From assembly GCF_036013935.1 (NCBI RefSeq), contig NZ_CP107902.1, forward strand, positions 6,729,001 through 6,793,000: 64,000 bases of DNA. The letters run 5' to 3'. The notes beneath the pieces were generated by a model, which was given only the letters and a program-made list of their open reading frames with translations, was not told where the DNA came from and made no database searches. This DNA is from Streptomyces sp. NBC_00461 (GTDB lineage: Bacteria; Actinomycetota; Actinomycetes; Streptomycetales; Streptomycetaceae). The first letter of the stretch is position 1; each line of letters begins with the position of its first letter. Shown one piece after another: positions 17,644-33,165 of this stretch. The position numbers were made by a program, and so were the translations under genes.

Positions 17644-18544
17644 CGAGTTCCTCCGAGACGTCCCACAGCTCGGCCGCGCGGGCCGCGTCGTGCGACTGCG
17701 GGGAGCTCTCGCGCCGCTTGCGCCCCGAGAAGTAGGTCCCGGTGACATCGGCGACGTCGGGGGAGGTGGTCAGCCAGGCCAGGTCACTGCCGGAGCCGGC
17801 CACGGAGCGGGTACCGGGCAGGACACGGACCAGCACCGGGGCCATCGCGTGGTAGATCCGCTGTGTCCACTGCGGCCAGTCCCGGTCGAGTCCGGTCTCC
17901 GGCATCAGGCCCGGGTCGAAGGCGTTGACGGTGATGCCGAGTTCGGCGACGCGCGGGGCCAGTTCGTACGTCAGATAGAGGTTGGCGAGCTTGGAGGTGG
18001 CGTAACGGACGCGGCCCGCCTTGGGGGAGCCGCCCAGCTCGGTCTGCGCCGGGTCGGCGAGCGCCTTGGGGTGCTGCCAGTGCGGCGCGGGGAATCCCAT
18101 CGACTTGCGCGGGCCCTGATGCACCTCGCTGGACACCAGCACGATCCGGCCCGGCGCCACGATGTGGTCGGCGAGCAGCCGGATGAGCAGGAAGTGGCCC
18201 AAGTGGTTGGTGGCGAAGGTGAGTTCGTGTCCGTCGGCCGACTGCTGCACTCCGTTGACGACCTGGACGCCCGCGTTGCACACCAGCGCGTGCAGCGGTG
18301 GCCGGCCGCTGTCCGCCAGCAGCTTCGCGGCCGCCGTGCGGACCGAGTCCAGTGAGGCGAGGTCGAGTTCGAGCACCTCCAGAGAGGCGCCGGGAGTACG
18401 GGACCGGATGCGCTCGGCCGCAGCCTCGCCGCGCTCGACGCTGCGGCAGGCCAGGATCACATGGTGGCCGAGGGCGGCGAGATCCCCGGCGGTGATCTCC
18501 CCAAGGCCGGCGGAGGCGCCAGTGACGATGATGGACGTGGTCAC
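17630..18544 (-). CDS. Short-chain dehydrogenase/reductase
   Basis: A protein of 304 residues of the classical SDR type most like retinol dehydrogenase or protochlorophyllide reductase-like enzymes. The NAD(P) motif is VTGASAGLGEITAG, the structural motif LVCNAGVQ, and the catalytic pair is in VRYATSKLANLYL (Y-x-x-x-K). Arg after ILACRS favours NADPH. GTG 18544 is chosen because AGAGGA precedes it by seven bases; a GTG at 18601 would extend the protein by 19 residues without a ribosome site. In the cluster it could reduce the aldehyde or a ketone of the released chain or oxidise a hydroxyl; the direction cannot be read from sequence. Confidence 0.9.
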   Translation of the reverse strand: MTTSIIVTGASAGLGEITAGDLAALGHHVILACRSVERGEAAAERIRSRTPGASLEVLELDLASLDSVRTAAAKLLADSGRPPLHALVCNAGVQVVNGVQQSADGHELTFATNHLGHFLLIRLLADHIVAPGRIVLVSSEVHQGPRKSMGFPAPHWQHPKALADPAQTELGGSPKAGRVRYATSKLANLYLTYELAPRVAELGITVNAFDPGLMPETGLDRDWPQWTQRIYHAMAPVLVRVLPGTRSVAGSGSDLAWLTTSPDVADVTGTYFSGRKRRESSPQSHDAARAAELWDVSEELVAER

Positions 18545-18605
18545 GTTGAATTCCTCTTGTTGCGACGGGAGTTGAGGCGCGGACGTAGGTCTGTCAATCA
18601 CTCTG

Positions 18606-20201
18606 TCATGCCGGTCTGTCGCCCGAGGCCGCCATGGTCCGTGGTGTGTCGAGCGCAGAGGCGTCCCCCAGCGCGCTGGAGTGGAGGTCCGTGGAGCGGA
18701 TGAAGACGAAGCCGATCACCGCGCCGACCGAGGCGAGCACCCCGCACGCGAACAGCACGTCGTTCAGGCCGTGCACGAACGCGGCGCGCGCGGCGGCGGT
18801 GACCTGGTCGGCCAGGGCGGGCGGAAGGGTGGCGGTCAGTTCCCGGCCCCCACCGGCGGCCGCGGCCCGGCCGGCCTCCGCGGCGTGCGGGCCGAGCTGC
18901 CGCCCGGCGTCCGAATGGGTGAACGCGTCGACGACCCGGTTCTGGAACAGGGCTCCGAACCCCGCGATGCCCACGGCGACCCCCACCTGCTGGAAGGTCT
19001 CGCCGATGCCCGAGGCCATGCCCGCCTTGGCCGGTTCGGTCACCCCGATGCACAGCGACGCACGCGGCGGATTGAACATGCCGAGCCCGACGCCGCTGAC
19101 GATCATGCTGGGCAGCAGCGCGGTCCACTCGTCCTCGACCGTCACCCGGCCCATCAGGAAGAGGCCCACGGCGATGCAGGCGAGCGCGGTCCCGACGAGC
19201 AGCCGCGGCGGGAGCGACACGGTGAGCGGGCCGGTCGCCGCCGCGGCGGCGAACAGCGTCAGGGTCAGCGGGAGGAAGCGCACACCGGTCTCCCAGGGGG
19301 AGTGGCCGAGCACGTTCTCCATGTAGGAGCCCTGGAGGAAGATGGCGGACAGCACCGTCGCGTTGGCGATGAAGGCGGTGAGGGAGATCCCGTTGAACGT
19401 GGGTATCCGGAACAGCGACAGGTCCAGCATCGCCGCGGCGCCCCTGCGCAGCTCCAGCGGGACGAAGACCGCCAGCAGGACGATCCCGGCCGTGAACATG
19501 CCGAGTATCAGCGGGCTGGTCCATCCCTCGGCCTGGCCGCGCATGAAGCCGAGGACCACCAGGGTCAGTGCGGCGCTGAAGACGGCCAGGCCCGCCCAGT
19601 CGACTCCGTGCGGCTGGGGATCGCGGGACTCCTTGAGCCGCCATGCGCCGACGAGTACCACCGCCACGCCGATGGGGACGTTCACCAGGAAGATCCACCG
19701 CCAGCTCAGCAGGTCGGTGAGCGCCCCGCCGATCAGCGGACCGAAGGCGATGGCGAGGCCCGAGACCGCCCCGAAGACGCCGAAGGCGAGGCCGCGGTCC
19801 TTGCCCCGGTACTCGTGACCGATCAGCGCGGGGCCGACGGCGAAGAGCAGGGCCGCGCCCAGGCCCTGGGCCGCGCGGGCGATGTTCAGCGCCGTCACGT
19901 CCGGGGCCAGGCCGCAGGCCAGTGAGGCGAGGGTGAAGACGACGAAGCCGGTCTGGAAGACCCGCTTGCGCCCGAGCCGGTCGGCGAGCGAGCCGCCGGT
20001 GAGCAGGAAGACGGCCAGGGTGAGCGCGTAGGCGTCCAGCACCCACTGAAGGTCGGAGAAGTCCGCCCGGAGCGCGGTGCGCATGTGCGGCAGGGCGACG
20101 TTCACCACCGTCAGGTCGAGCATGAGCATGAACGCCGCGGTGGACACGATCGTGAGCGTCCACACGCGCGCGTGGGGCAGTCCGTTGGGTGTGGCCGACA
20201 A
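18606..20201 (-). CDS. DHA2-family MFS exporter, 14 helices
   Basis: A protein of 531 residues of the EmrB/QacA class with 14 predicted helices. It carries GGSLADRLGRKRVFQ (signature A between helices 2 and 3), FMLMLDLTVVNVALP (helix 1, the D-x-T-V-V-N-V-A-L-P motif) and GFGPLIGG-like sequence SGLAIAFGPLIGGALTD (the antiporter motif C). The TTG start at 20201 is set by GAGGAG six bases upstream. These transporters usually export small hydrophobic compounds with protons, so it is the likely product exporter and self-resistance gene. It lies between the GMC oxidase and the SDR in one operon. Confidence 0.92.
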   Translation of the reverse strand: MSATPNGLPHARVWTLTIVSTAAFMLMLDLTVVNVALPHMRTALRADFSDLQWVLDAYALTLAVFLLTGGSLADRLGRKRVFQTGFVVFTLASLACGLAPDVTALNIARAAQGLGAALLFAVGPALIGHEYRGKDRGLAFGVFGAVSGLAIAFGPLIGGALTDLLSWRWIFLVNVPIGVAVVLVGAWRLKESRDPQPHGVDWAGLAVFSAALTLVVLGFMRGQAEGWTSPLILGMFTAGIVLLAVFVPLELRRGAAAMLDLSLFRIPTFNGISLTAFIANATVLSAIFLQGSYMENVLGHSPWETGVRFLPLTLTLFAAAAATGPLTVSLPPRLLVGTALACIAVGLFLMGRVTVEDEWTALLPSMIVSGVGLGMFNPPRASLCIGVTEPAKAGMASGIGETFQQVGVAVGIAGFGALFQNRVVDAFTHSDAGRQLGPHAAEAGRAAAAGGGRELTATLPPALADQVTAAARAAFVHGLNDVLFACGVLASVGAVIGFVFIRSTDLHSSALGDASALDTPRTMAASGDRPA

Positions 20202-20327
20202 GTCCAGCTCCTCGGTGATGGTGGGGCAACCGGCCTTGCGCCGACCGGTCTTGCGTCCGGCTTGTGTCGAACGGCTCCGTCGCGCACCGGCGGTGCAGGT
20301 GGCTCAGCCACGCGAACAGGTGGTGGC

Positions 20328-21887
20328 TCAGCCCGCCGTGATGATGTTTTCCAGGGCCCGGGACACCGAGCGGTCGGCCAGGGCGGTGGTGGTCAGCGCC
20401 GGCGGCATGGCGCCGGTGGAGCCGGGCAGCAGGGAGCTGTCCACCGCGAACAGGTTGTCGTGGCCGATGAGTTGGCCCGCCGAGTCGGTGGCCTCACCCA
20501 GGACGACGCCCCCGGTCGAGTGAGAGGTCAGCAGGGGGGTCACGATGTCGAGCCCGAGCCCCGTGGCGGCGTTGAGCCGCTGCGCGGTGCCCTGCACGGC
20601 GGCGGTGACGCGCAGGATCCGAGGGTCGGCGGCGGGCCAGTACAGCTCCGCGCTGTCGCTCAGCAGCCGGTAGGTGAAGCGGCCGATCGGGGGTGCCACG
20701 GACATCGCGAGGGCGGTGTCCGTGAGCGGTCCGAGCGCCGGGTAGCCCAGCGGGAAGCTCAGCAGGCTCACCGGAGCCTTCGGGTTGTCCCAGTCGGTCG
20801 CGAGGATGTGGGCGGGCCCGCCCTGGGCCTTGCCGGTGAGCGGCAGACCGGCCCGGGCGACGATGTGGTCGCCGCCGCTGCCCCAGTTGCGCCCCACCTG
20901 GTCGTTGAGGCGTGGCAGATGACCGCGTGCCTTCGCCCGCACCAGCAGACGGGTGGTGCCCAGCGACCCGGCGGCCAGGAAGACATGGCGGGCGGTGAAC
21001 CGCGGGCGCGCCAGCTCGTGGCCCTGCTCGTCGATCTGCCGGCAGTCGATCACATAGCGGTCGCCGTCGGCCCGGATGTCCAGCACCTGGTGCAGCGGCA
21101 GCACCTCGGTGCGTCCGGTGGCCTCCGCGGCGGCCAGGATGGTGCGGTCCACGCTGCGCTTGGCACCGCTGTTGATGCCGAGCATGGCGTCGCCGACGAT
21201 CGCCGAGCGGACCGCCGTACCGGCTATCTCGGCGCGCACGGTCTGCCAGTCGATCGCCATGTCGACGCGCCGGGTCCCCAGCCCCGCGCGTTCGGCGGCG
21301 GTCAGGAAGTCACGCGCGTTGGCGTAGTAGGGGGAGGCGAGCACGTCGTCGGGGATGGGAGCGACGCCGATCAGCCCGCGCGCCCGGGGATACCAGGTCC
21401 CGGCCATCTCGGCGTAGTCGAGCCGGGTGCCGAAACTCGCGCGGAACAGCTGCTCCGAAGGAGCCTCCATGACGGCGTAGTTGACCAGCGAGCCGCCGCC
21501 GACACCGGCACCCGCCAGACACGTCACGCCGCCGCCGGCGTAGGCCTCCAGTACGCCGGTGAACAGGCTGACCGGTTCCCGGCTGAGGGGCGAAGTGGTG
21601 GACAGCCAGGAGGCCCGTCCGTCCGGGCGGGCCTGCGGGGCGAAGGTGTCACCGGAGGGGGTGATGGTCCAGCGTCTTCCCCGCTCCAGGACGACGGAGT
21701 TGATTCCGGCCTGGGAGAGCCTGAGGGCCGCCACCGACCCGGCGTAGCCGCTGCCGATGACGACAGCGTCCACGGACTCGGAGGCCTTCGCCTCGGTGCT
21801 GAGCAGGGGTACGGACAGCGCCGCAGCTCCGGCTGCTCCCGCACCGCGCTTGAGGATCTGTCGTCGGGTGGGCGCAGGCTGGGTCAT
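20328..21887 (-). CDS. Tat-exported GMC oxidase, cholesterol-oxidase-like
   Basis: A protein of 519 residues. The N terminus TRRQILKRGAGAAGAAAL is a twin-arginine signal, so the enzyme probably folds with FAD in the cytoplasm and acts outside. The FAD site is VVIGSGYAGSVAALRL (residues 42-57). FLAAGSLGTTRLLVRAKARG and HSTGGVVLGEATD align by eye with cholesterol oxidase. The catalytic His is kept (H456), but the position 38 residues later, Asn in cholesterol oxidase, is Met494 in GSTGAMPPALTTT, and the region of its catalytic Glu reads DNPKAPVSLLSFP with no acid. A different alcohol substrate is therefore likely, perhaps the exported polyketide. ATG 21887 is chosen because it begins the Tat signal. 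Confidence 0.85.
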   Translation of the reverse strand: MTQPAPTRRQILKRGAGAAGAAALSVPLLSTEAKASESVDAVVIGSGYAGSVAALRLSQAGINSVVLERGRRWTITPSGDTFAPQARPDGRASWLSTTSPLSREPVSLFTGVLEAYAGGGVTCLAGAGVGGGSLVNYAVMEAPSEQLFRASFGTRLDYAEMAGTWYPRARGLIGVAPIPDDVLASPYYANARDFLTAAERAGLGTRRVDMAIDWQTVRAEIAGTAVRSAIVGDAMLGINSGAKRSVDRTILAAAEATGRTEVLPLHQVLDIRADGDRYVIDCRQIDEQGHELARPRFTARHVFLAAGSLGTTRLLVRAKARGHLPRLNDQVGRNWGSGGDHIVARAGLPLTGKAQGGPAHILATDWDNPKAPVSLLSFPLGYPALGPLTDTALAMSVAPPIGRFTYRLLSDSAELYWPAADPRILRVTAAVQGTAQRLNAATGLGLDIVTPLLTSHSTGGVVLGEATDSAGQLIGHDNLFAVDSSLLPGSTGAMPPALTTTALADRSVSRALENIITAG

Positions 21888-21970
21888 GGGTGGCGTGGGC
21901 TCTTCTCTTCGCGGACTCTTCGGCGCTTCACTTCGGCGCTTCACGATTCCGGGTGGGCCCGCGCCGCGGC

Positions 21971-22030
21971 AACCCCTGACTTCGGCTGCCGGCAACAGGG
22001 GTTGTAACCATAGGTAATAGGGGTCGTACC
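21971..22030. promoter_or_regulatory. Divergent operator region between the GMC oxidase and LuxR genes
   Basis: The intergenic region is 380 bases. Within it AACCCCTG (21971-21978) is the exact inverse of CAGGGGTT (21996-22003). AGGGGTTGTAACC (21997-22009) is echoed by AGGGGTCGTACC (22019-22030), exactly 22 bases on, two helical turns. The same kind of elements recur before PKS1 at 25246-25275. The LuxR protein is the obvious candidate to bind them. Confidence 0.6.
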
Positions 22031-22267
22031 GCCTATGCTCGGAGTGAAATGTGAGGGGAAGGGGAAGGAGTTGCAGGAGTCTGCCGGGGGCTAAGGGCGT
22101 TTGCCGGGTGAGCCTTCCTAGGCTGTTCGGTGTACCTGGCAATGGGGGCAGCGCGGCCCCTCGATGTGCCGGGCGCGGGGGGCGGCGCGGCCCCTCTACC
22201 TGCGGAAGCTCCGTGTGGTGACGGATTTTTCGCAAACTTGAATTACCTAATGGGGGAAATAGAGAGA

Positions 22268-25057
22268 ATGAACTTATGTGAACGGGACGGAGAGATCCGG
22301 CAAATACGAGGGCTACTGGCGGAAAGCAGAGAGGGCCACGGGAGGGTCGCCCTCATAAGCGCCGCAGCGGGCGCGGGGAAGACCGCGCTCTTACGGGAGT
22401 TAGAAGCGGAACTCTCCGACGATGTCATCTCCCTCGGCGCAAGCTGCGCCCCGTCCGACCGCGACGTCCCGTACGGAATGCTGACCGAGCTCCTCGAAAG
22501 TCCCGCACTCGGCGCGGAGGACGCCCGGCGGGCCAGGAGTCTGCTGGGAAACCGCACCGTTCTGGCCGGTTCCGGCTTTTCGAGACTTATCCGGGACATG
22601 GCCGAGCAAAAGCCGGTCGTCATCACCGTGGACGGTCTCCACAACGCGGACCCGGAATCAGTGGTTCACCTGGTGCGGGTGGTGCGCCGGGTGCCCTCCG
22701 ACAGAGTGCTCGTGGTTCTCTCCGAACGTCCCCAGCCGGCCGAGGCGTACTCGGCACTGCACAGCGAACTGCTCGGGCGACCGCATGTCAGCTTCATCCG
22801 GCTCCGCCCGCTGTCCCCACGAGGGGTGCGGGAGATGGTCGACGCCGACACCGGGGCGAGGGCCGCGGCCCCGCCGGCCGCCGACCTGCACGCGCTCACC
22901 GGAGGCAGCCCGCTCCTGGTCCAGGCACTGCTGCAGGACCTGCGCGCGTCCGGACAGACCGCGGTCGCCGACGTCCCGCCCGGCGGCCCCGCCTTCGGCC
23001 ACGCGCTGCTGGGCTGTCTGCACTCCGCGGGCCCGACGACGCTGGCGGTCGCCCGCGGGATCGCACTGCTGGACGGGGCGGCCACCCACGCGCTTCTGAG
23101 GCGGCTGCTCGACCTGCCGCTGGAGGCCGTCGCACGGGCCGTGGCCGAACTCGACGCCGTCGGGCTGGTGCGCGGCTGCCGGCTGCGCCATCCCACGGCG
23201 GTCCGGGTGATTCTGGGCGAGATGGCGCAGGGGGACAGGACGACATGGCACCGGCGGGCGGCGCGGCTGCTCCTCGACTCGGGCACCGCCGCGGCGGGTG
23301 TCGCCCGGCAGCTCCTGCACGCGGACTGCGTCGCCGAGACCTGGATGGCACAGGCTCTCGTCGACGGCGCCGGCGAACTCCTCGACGAGGACGACGGCGA
23401 GCAGGCCCGGGCATGCGCGCTCCTCGCCCTGCGGGCCGGTGTCGGCGACCTGCGGCTCCAGGCGGAGGCGGTCGCCGCGCTGGCCCGCGCCGAACTGCTG
23501 CTCAGCCCCGCCGCGGCACCCCGGCTGTACCCCTACCTGTCCGCGGCGATCAGACACGGCCATCTCTCACCACGCCTGGCCCTCGAACTCCCCGGGATTC
23601 TCTGGTGGCACGGCCGGGCCGGGCAGAACCAGCGGCTCTACGGCCACCTCGCGCGTCTCGTGGATGGCGCGAACCCCGGACCGGCCATGGAACTGCGCGC
23701 CTGCGGCACGATGCTCACCACGGTCTTCCCGCAACTCGCCGAGCACATACCGGACCTACGGGACCAGAGCAGTGATCTGCAGCTGGCCAGCGCGGCGTTC
23801 ACCACCGCCACCCGCATGAAGGTCTTCATGCAGCTGCGCGCCGTACAGACGCACGGCCCCAGGGCCGACGCCGTGCGCAGCGCCGAGCAGGTGCTCGGCG
23901 CCACCCGGCTCAGCCACCGCACCGTCGAGCCGCTCGCCATGGCCGTGGCCACGCTCCTCGGCTGCGACCGGCCCCGGTCCGCCCGCAAGTGGGCGGACCG
24001 GCTGCTGGCCGAAGCCACCGACCGGGGCGCCGCCCACTGGGAAGGCCTGATGGCCGCCCTGCGCTCCCAAGCCGCCCTGTACGAGGGCGATCTGGTGGGT
24101 GTCGAACACTATGCGCGGCGGGCGCTGCGCCGGATGCCGCCGCAGGCGTGGGGCGTCGGGCTCGGCACCGTCTACGCCCTGCTGCTGCGCGCGTTCACCG
24201 GGACGCGACGGCATGGCGAGGCCGCCGAGCTGCTCAGCAGGCCGGTGCCGGAGATGCTGTTCGAGAGCACCCCGGGGCTGCTGTATCTGTACGCCAAGGG
24301 CTGTCACCATCTGGCCACGCACCAGTACCAGGCGGCACTCGCCGACTTCCACGCCTGCGGCGAGCTGATGGCGAAGTGGGGCATGAGCCGTTCCACGATG
24401 GTGCCGTGGCGCTGCGGGGCGGCACAGGCGCTGCTGGCACTCGGCGAACCGGACGCGGCCGGCCGCCTGGCGGAGGAACAGCTGTCGGCTCTGATGTCCG
24501 GCGGACACTTCCGGGTGAGAGGAATGGCGCTGCGCGTCCTGGCCGCCACCCGGCCACTCGAGCAGCGGTCCGAACTCCTCGTCCAGGCGGTGAACCTGCT
24601 GCGGAACAGCGGTGACCGGGTCGAGCTGGCGGAGGCCCTCGCCGATCTGGAGGACGCCCAGCGCCTGCTCGGCGAGAACGCACCCGCGCGCAGGCCGGTC
24701 CGGCCCAGCCTGCACGCGGTCATCGGAGGCCGGGCGGCCCTGCCCGTGCAGCTGACGGCGGTCACCGCCCCCGACGCCCGGTCCGCCGACCCGGAGCCCG
24801 CCGAGGACACCTCCGCCGATCTGCTGAAGCCCCTCACGGAGGCCGAACGACGGGTGTGCGACCTCGCGGCCCGGGGCCGCAGCAACCGGGAGATCTCCGG
24901 TGAGCTGTTCATCACCGTCAGCACCGTCGAACAGCATCTGACCAGGATCTACCGCAAGTTGAACGTCAAGGGGCGCCAGGACCTGCCCGTCGAGCAGACC
25001 GAGGCCCACCCCGACACCCTGCACGCCACGCCCCCTACCCGACTGCGCAAGGTATGA
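22268..25057 (+). CDS. LAL-family LuxR transcriptional activator with three TTA codons
   Basis: A protein of 929 residues: an N-terminal P-loop ATPase (VALISAAAGAGKTALLREL, residues about 28-46; VVITVDGLHNADPESV is the likely Walker B region), a long helical middle, and a C-terminal LuxR helix-turn-helix (LTEAERRVCDLAARGRSNRE, then ISGELFITVSTVEQHLTRIY). This is the usual make-up of pathway activators such as PikD and AveR. ATG 22268 is chosen with GAGAG and GGGGGAA upstream; ATG 22250 is possible. TTA codons at 22274, 22391 and 22400 make it probably dependent on the bldA tRNA, delaying the cluster to late growth. It is divergent from the GMC operon and points at PKS1. Confidence 0.92.
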   Translation: MNLCERDGEIRQIRGLLAESREGHGRVALISAAAGAGKTALLRELEAELSDDVISLGASCAPSDRDVPYGMLTELLESPALGAEDARRARSLLGNRTVLAGSGFSRLIRDMAEQKPVVITVDGLHNADPESVVHLVRVVRRVPSDRVLVVLSERPQPAEAYSALHSELLGRPHVSFIRLRPLSPRGVREMVDADTGARAAAPPAADLHALTGGSPLLVQALLQDLRASGQTAVADVPPGGPAFGHALLGCLHSAGPTTLAVARGIALLDGAATHALLRRLLDLPLEAVARAVAELDAVGLVRGCRLRHPTAVRVILGEMAQGDRTTWHRRAARLLLDSGTAAAGVARQLLHADCVAETWMAQALVDGAGELLDEDDGEQARACALLALRAGVGDLRLQAEAVAALARAELLLSPAAAPRLYPYLSAAIRHGHLSPRLALELPGILWWHGRAGQNQRLYGHLARLVDGANPGPAMELRACGTMLTTVFPQLAEHIPDLRDQSSDLQLASAAFTTATRMKVFMQLRAVQTHGPRADAVRSAEQVLGATRLSHRTVEPLAMAVATLLGCDRPRSARKWADRLLAEATDRGAAHWEGLMAALRSQAALYEGDLVGVEHYARRALRRMPPQAWGVGLGTVYALLLRAFTGTRRHGEAAELLSRPVPEMLFESTPGLLYLYAKGCHHLATHQYQAALADFHACGELMAKWGMSRSTMVPWRCGAAQALLALGEPDAAGRLAEEQLSALMSGGHFRVRGMALRVLAATRPLEQRSELLVQAVNLLRNSGDRVELAEALADLEDAQRLLGENAPARRPVRPSLHAVIGGRAALPVQLTAVTAPDARSADPEPAEDTSADLLKPLTEAERRVCDLAARGRSNREISGELFITVSTVEQHLTRIYRKLNVKGRQDLPVEQTEAHPDTLHATPPTRLRKV

Positions 25058-25118
25058 CCGCGGGCGCTCGTGAACGGGTCGCACCGCTCACGAGCGTCCC
25101 CTACGCGGTCGCTCCCCT

Positions 25119-25190
25119 CGGGGGTGCTGAGGGGTGCTGAGGGGTGCTCAGGGGGCTCAGGGGTCCTCAGAGTCCTCAGGGGGCTCAGGC
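25119..25190 (+). repeat. Short GGGGTGCTGA-type repeats after the LuxR gene
   Basis: GGGGTGCTGA occurs three times in succession from about 25121 (the third copy ends CA), followed by degenerate GGGGGCTCAG and GTCCTCAG copies. The tract lies in the gap of 387 bases between the LuxR gene and PKS1. It may fold as part of a terminator, but the copies are mostly direct. Confidence 0.6.
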
Positions 25191-25245
25191 GTGCCTAGGG
25201 GTGCCGCCCGGTGGCGGGCATCCGCAGGTCAGACGGGCGTCCGCG

Positions 25246-25275
25246 AACCCCTGTAAGCCGGATAAGGGTTGTCAC
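25246..25275 (+). promoter_or_regulatory. Candidate operator upstream of PKS1
   Basis: AACCCCTG at 25246-25253 is followed nine bases later by TAAGGGTTGTCAC at 25263-25275. It repeats both half-sites of the divergent operator at 21971-22030 (AACCCCTG and AGGGGTTGTAAC). It lies about 170 bases before the PKS1 start codon, a suitable place for an activator. Confidence 0.6.
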
Positions 25276-25444
25276 GGACGCCGCGGGTGACGAAGCCTCT
25301 TGTGTATCTGAGCTGCCGCATCGCCGCGGTGGCGCTTCCCCGGCCGTCCGAGCCGGGGCCCGCAGCGCACGGGCCGACACCGACGTCGGCGAATGGTGCG
25401 CCGTTGCCGATTCCGCATCCTGACCTGACCTTTCCGGGGGAACC

Positions 25445-33103
<7,659 letters not shown>

Positions 33104-33165
33104 CGCCACATGAGCGGGTCCACGTCCACGAACACCATCATCATGCCCGGCACTGGGGGAATTTC

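Noticed and set aside
20328..21887. Straightforward assignment as cholesterol oxidase
   Set aside because: The catalytic Asn is Met494 and the catalytic Glu region lacks an acid, so only the family level is supported.
25119..25190. CRISPR-like array
   Set aside because: The units are 10 bases, imperfect and contiguous with no spacers, so this is a simple tandem repeat.
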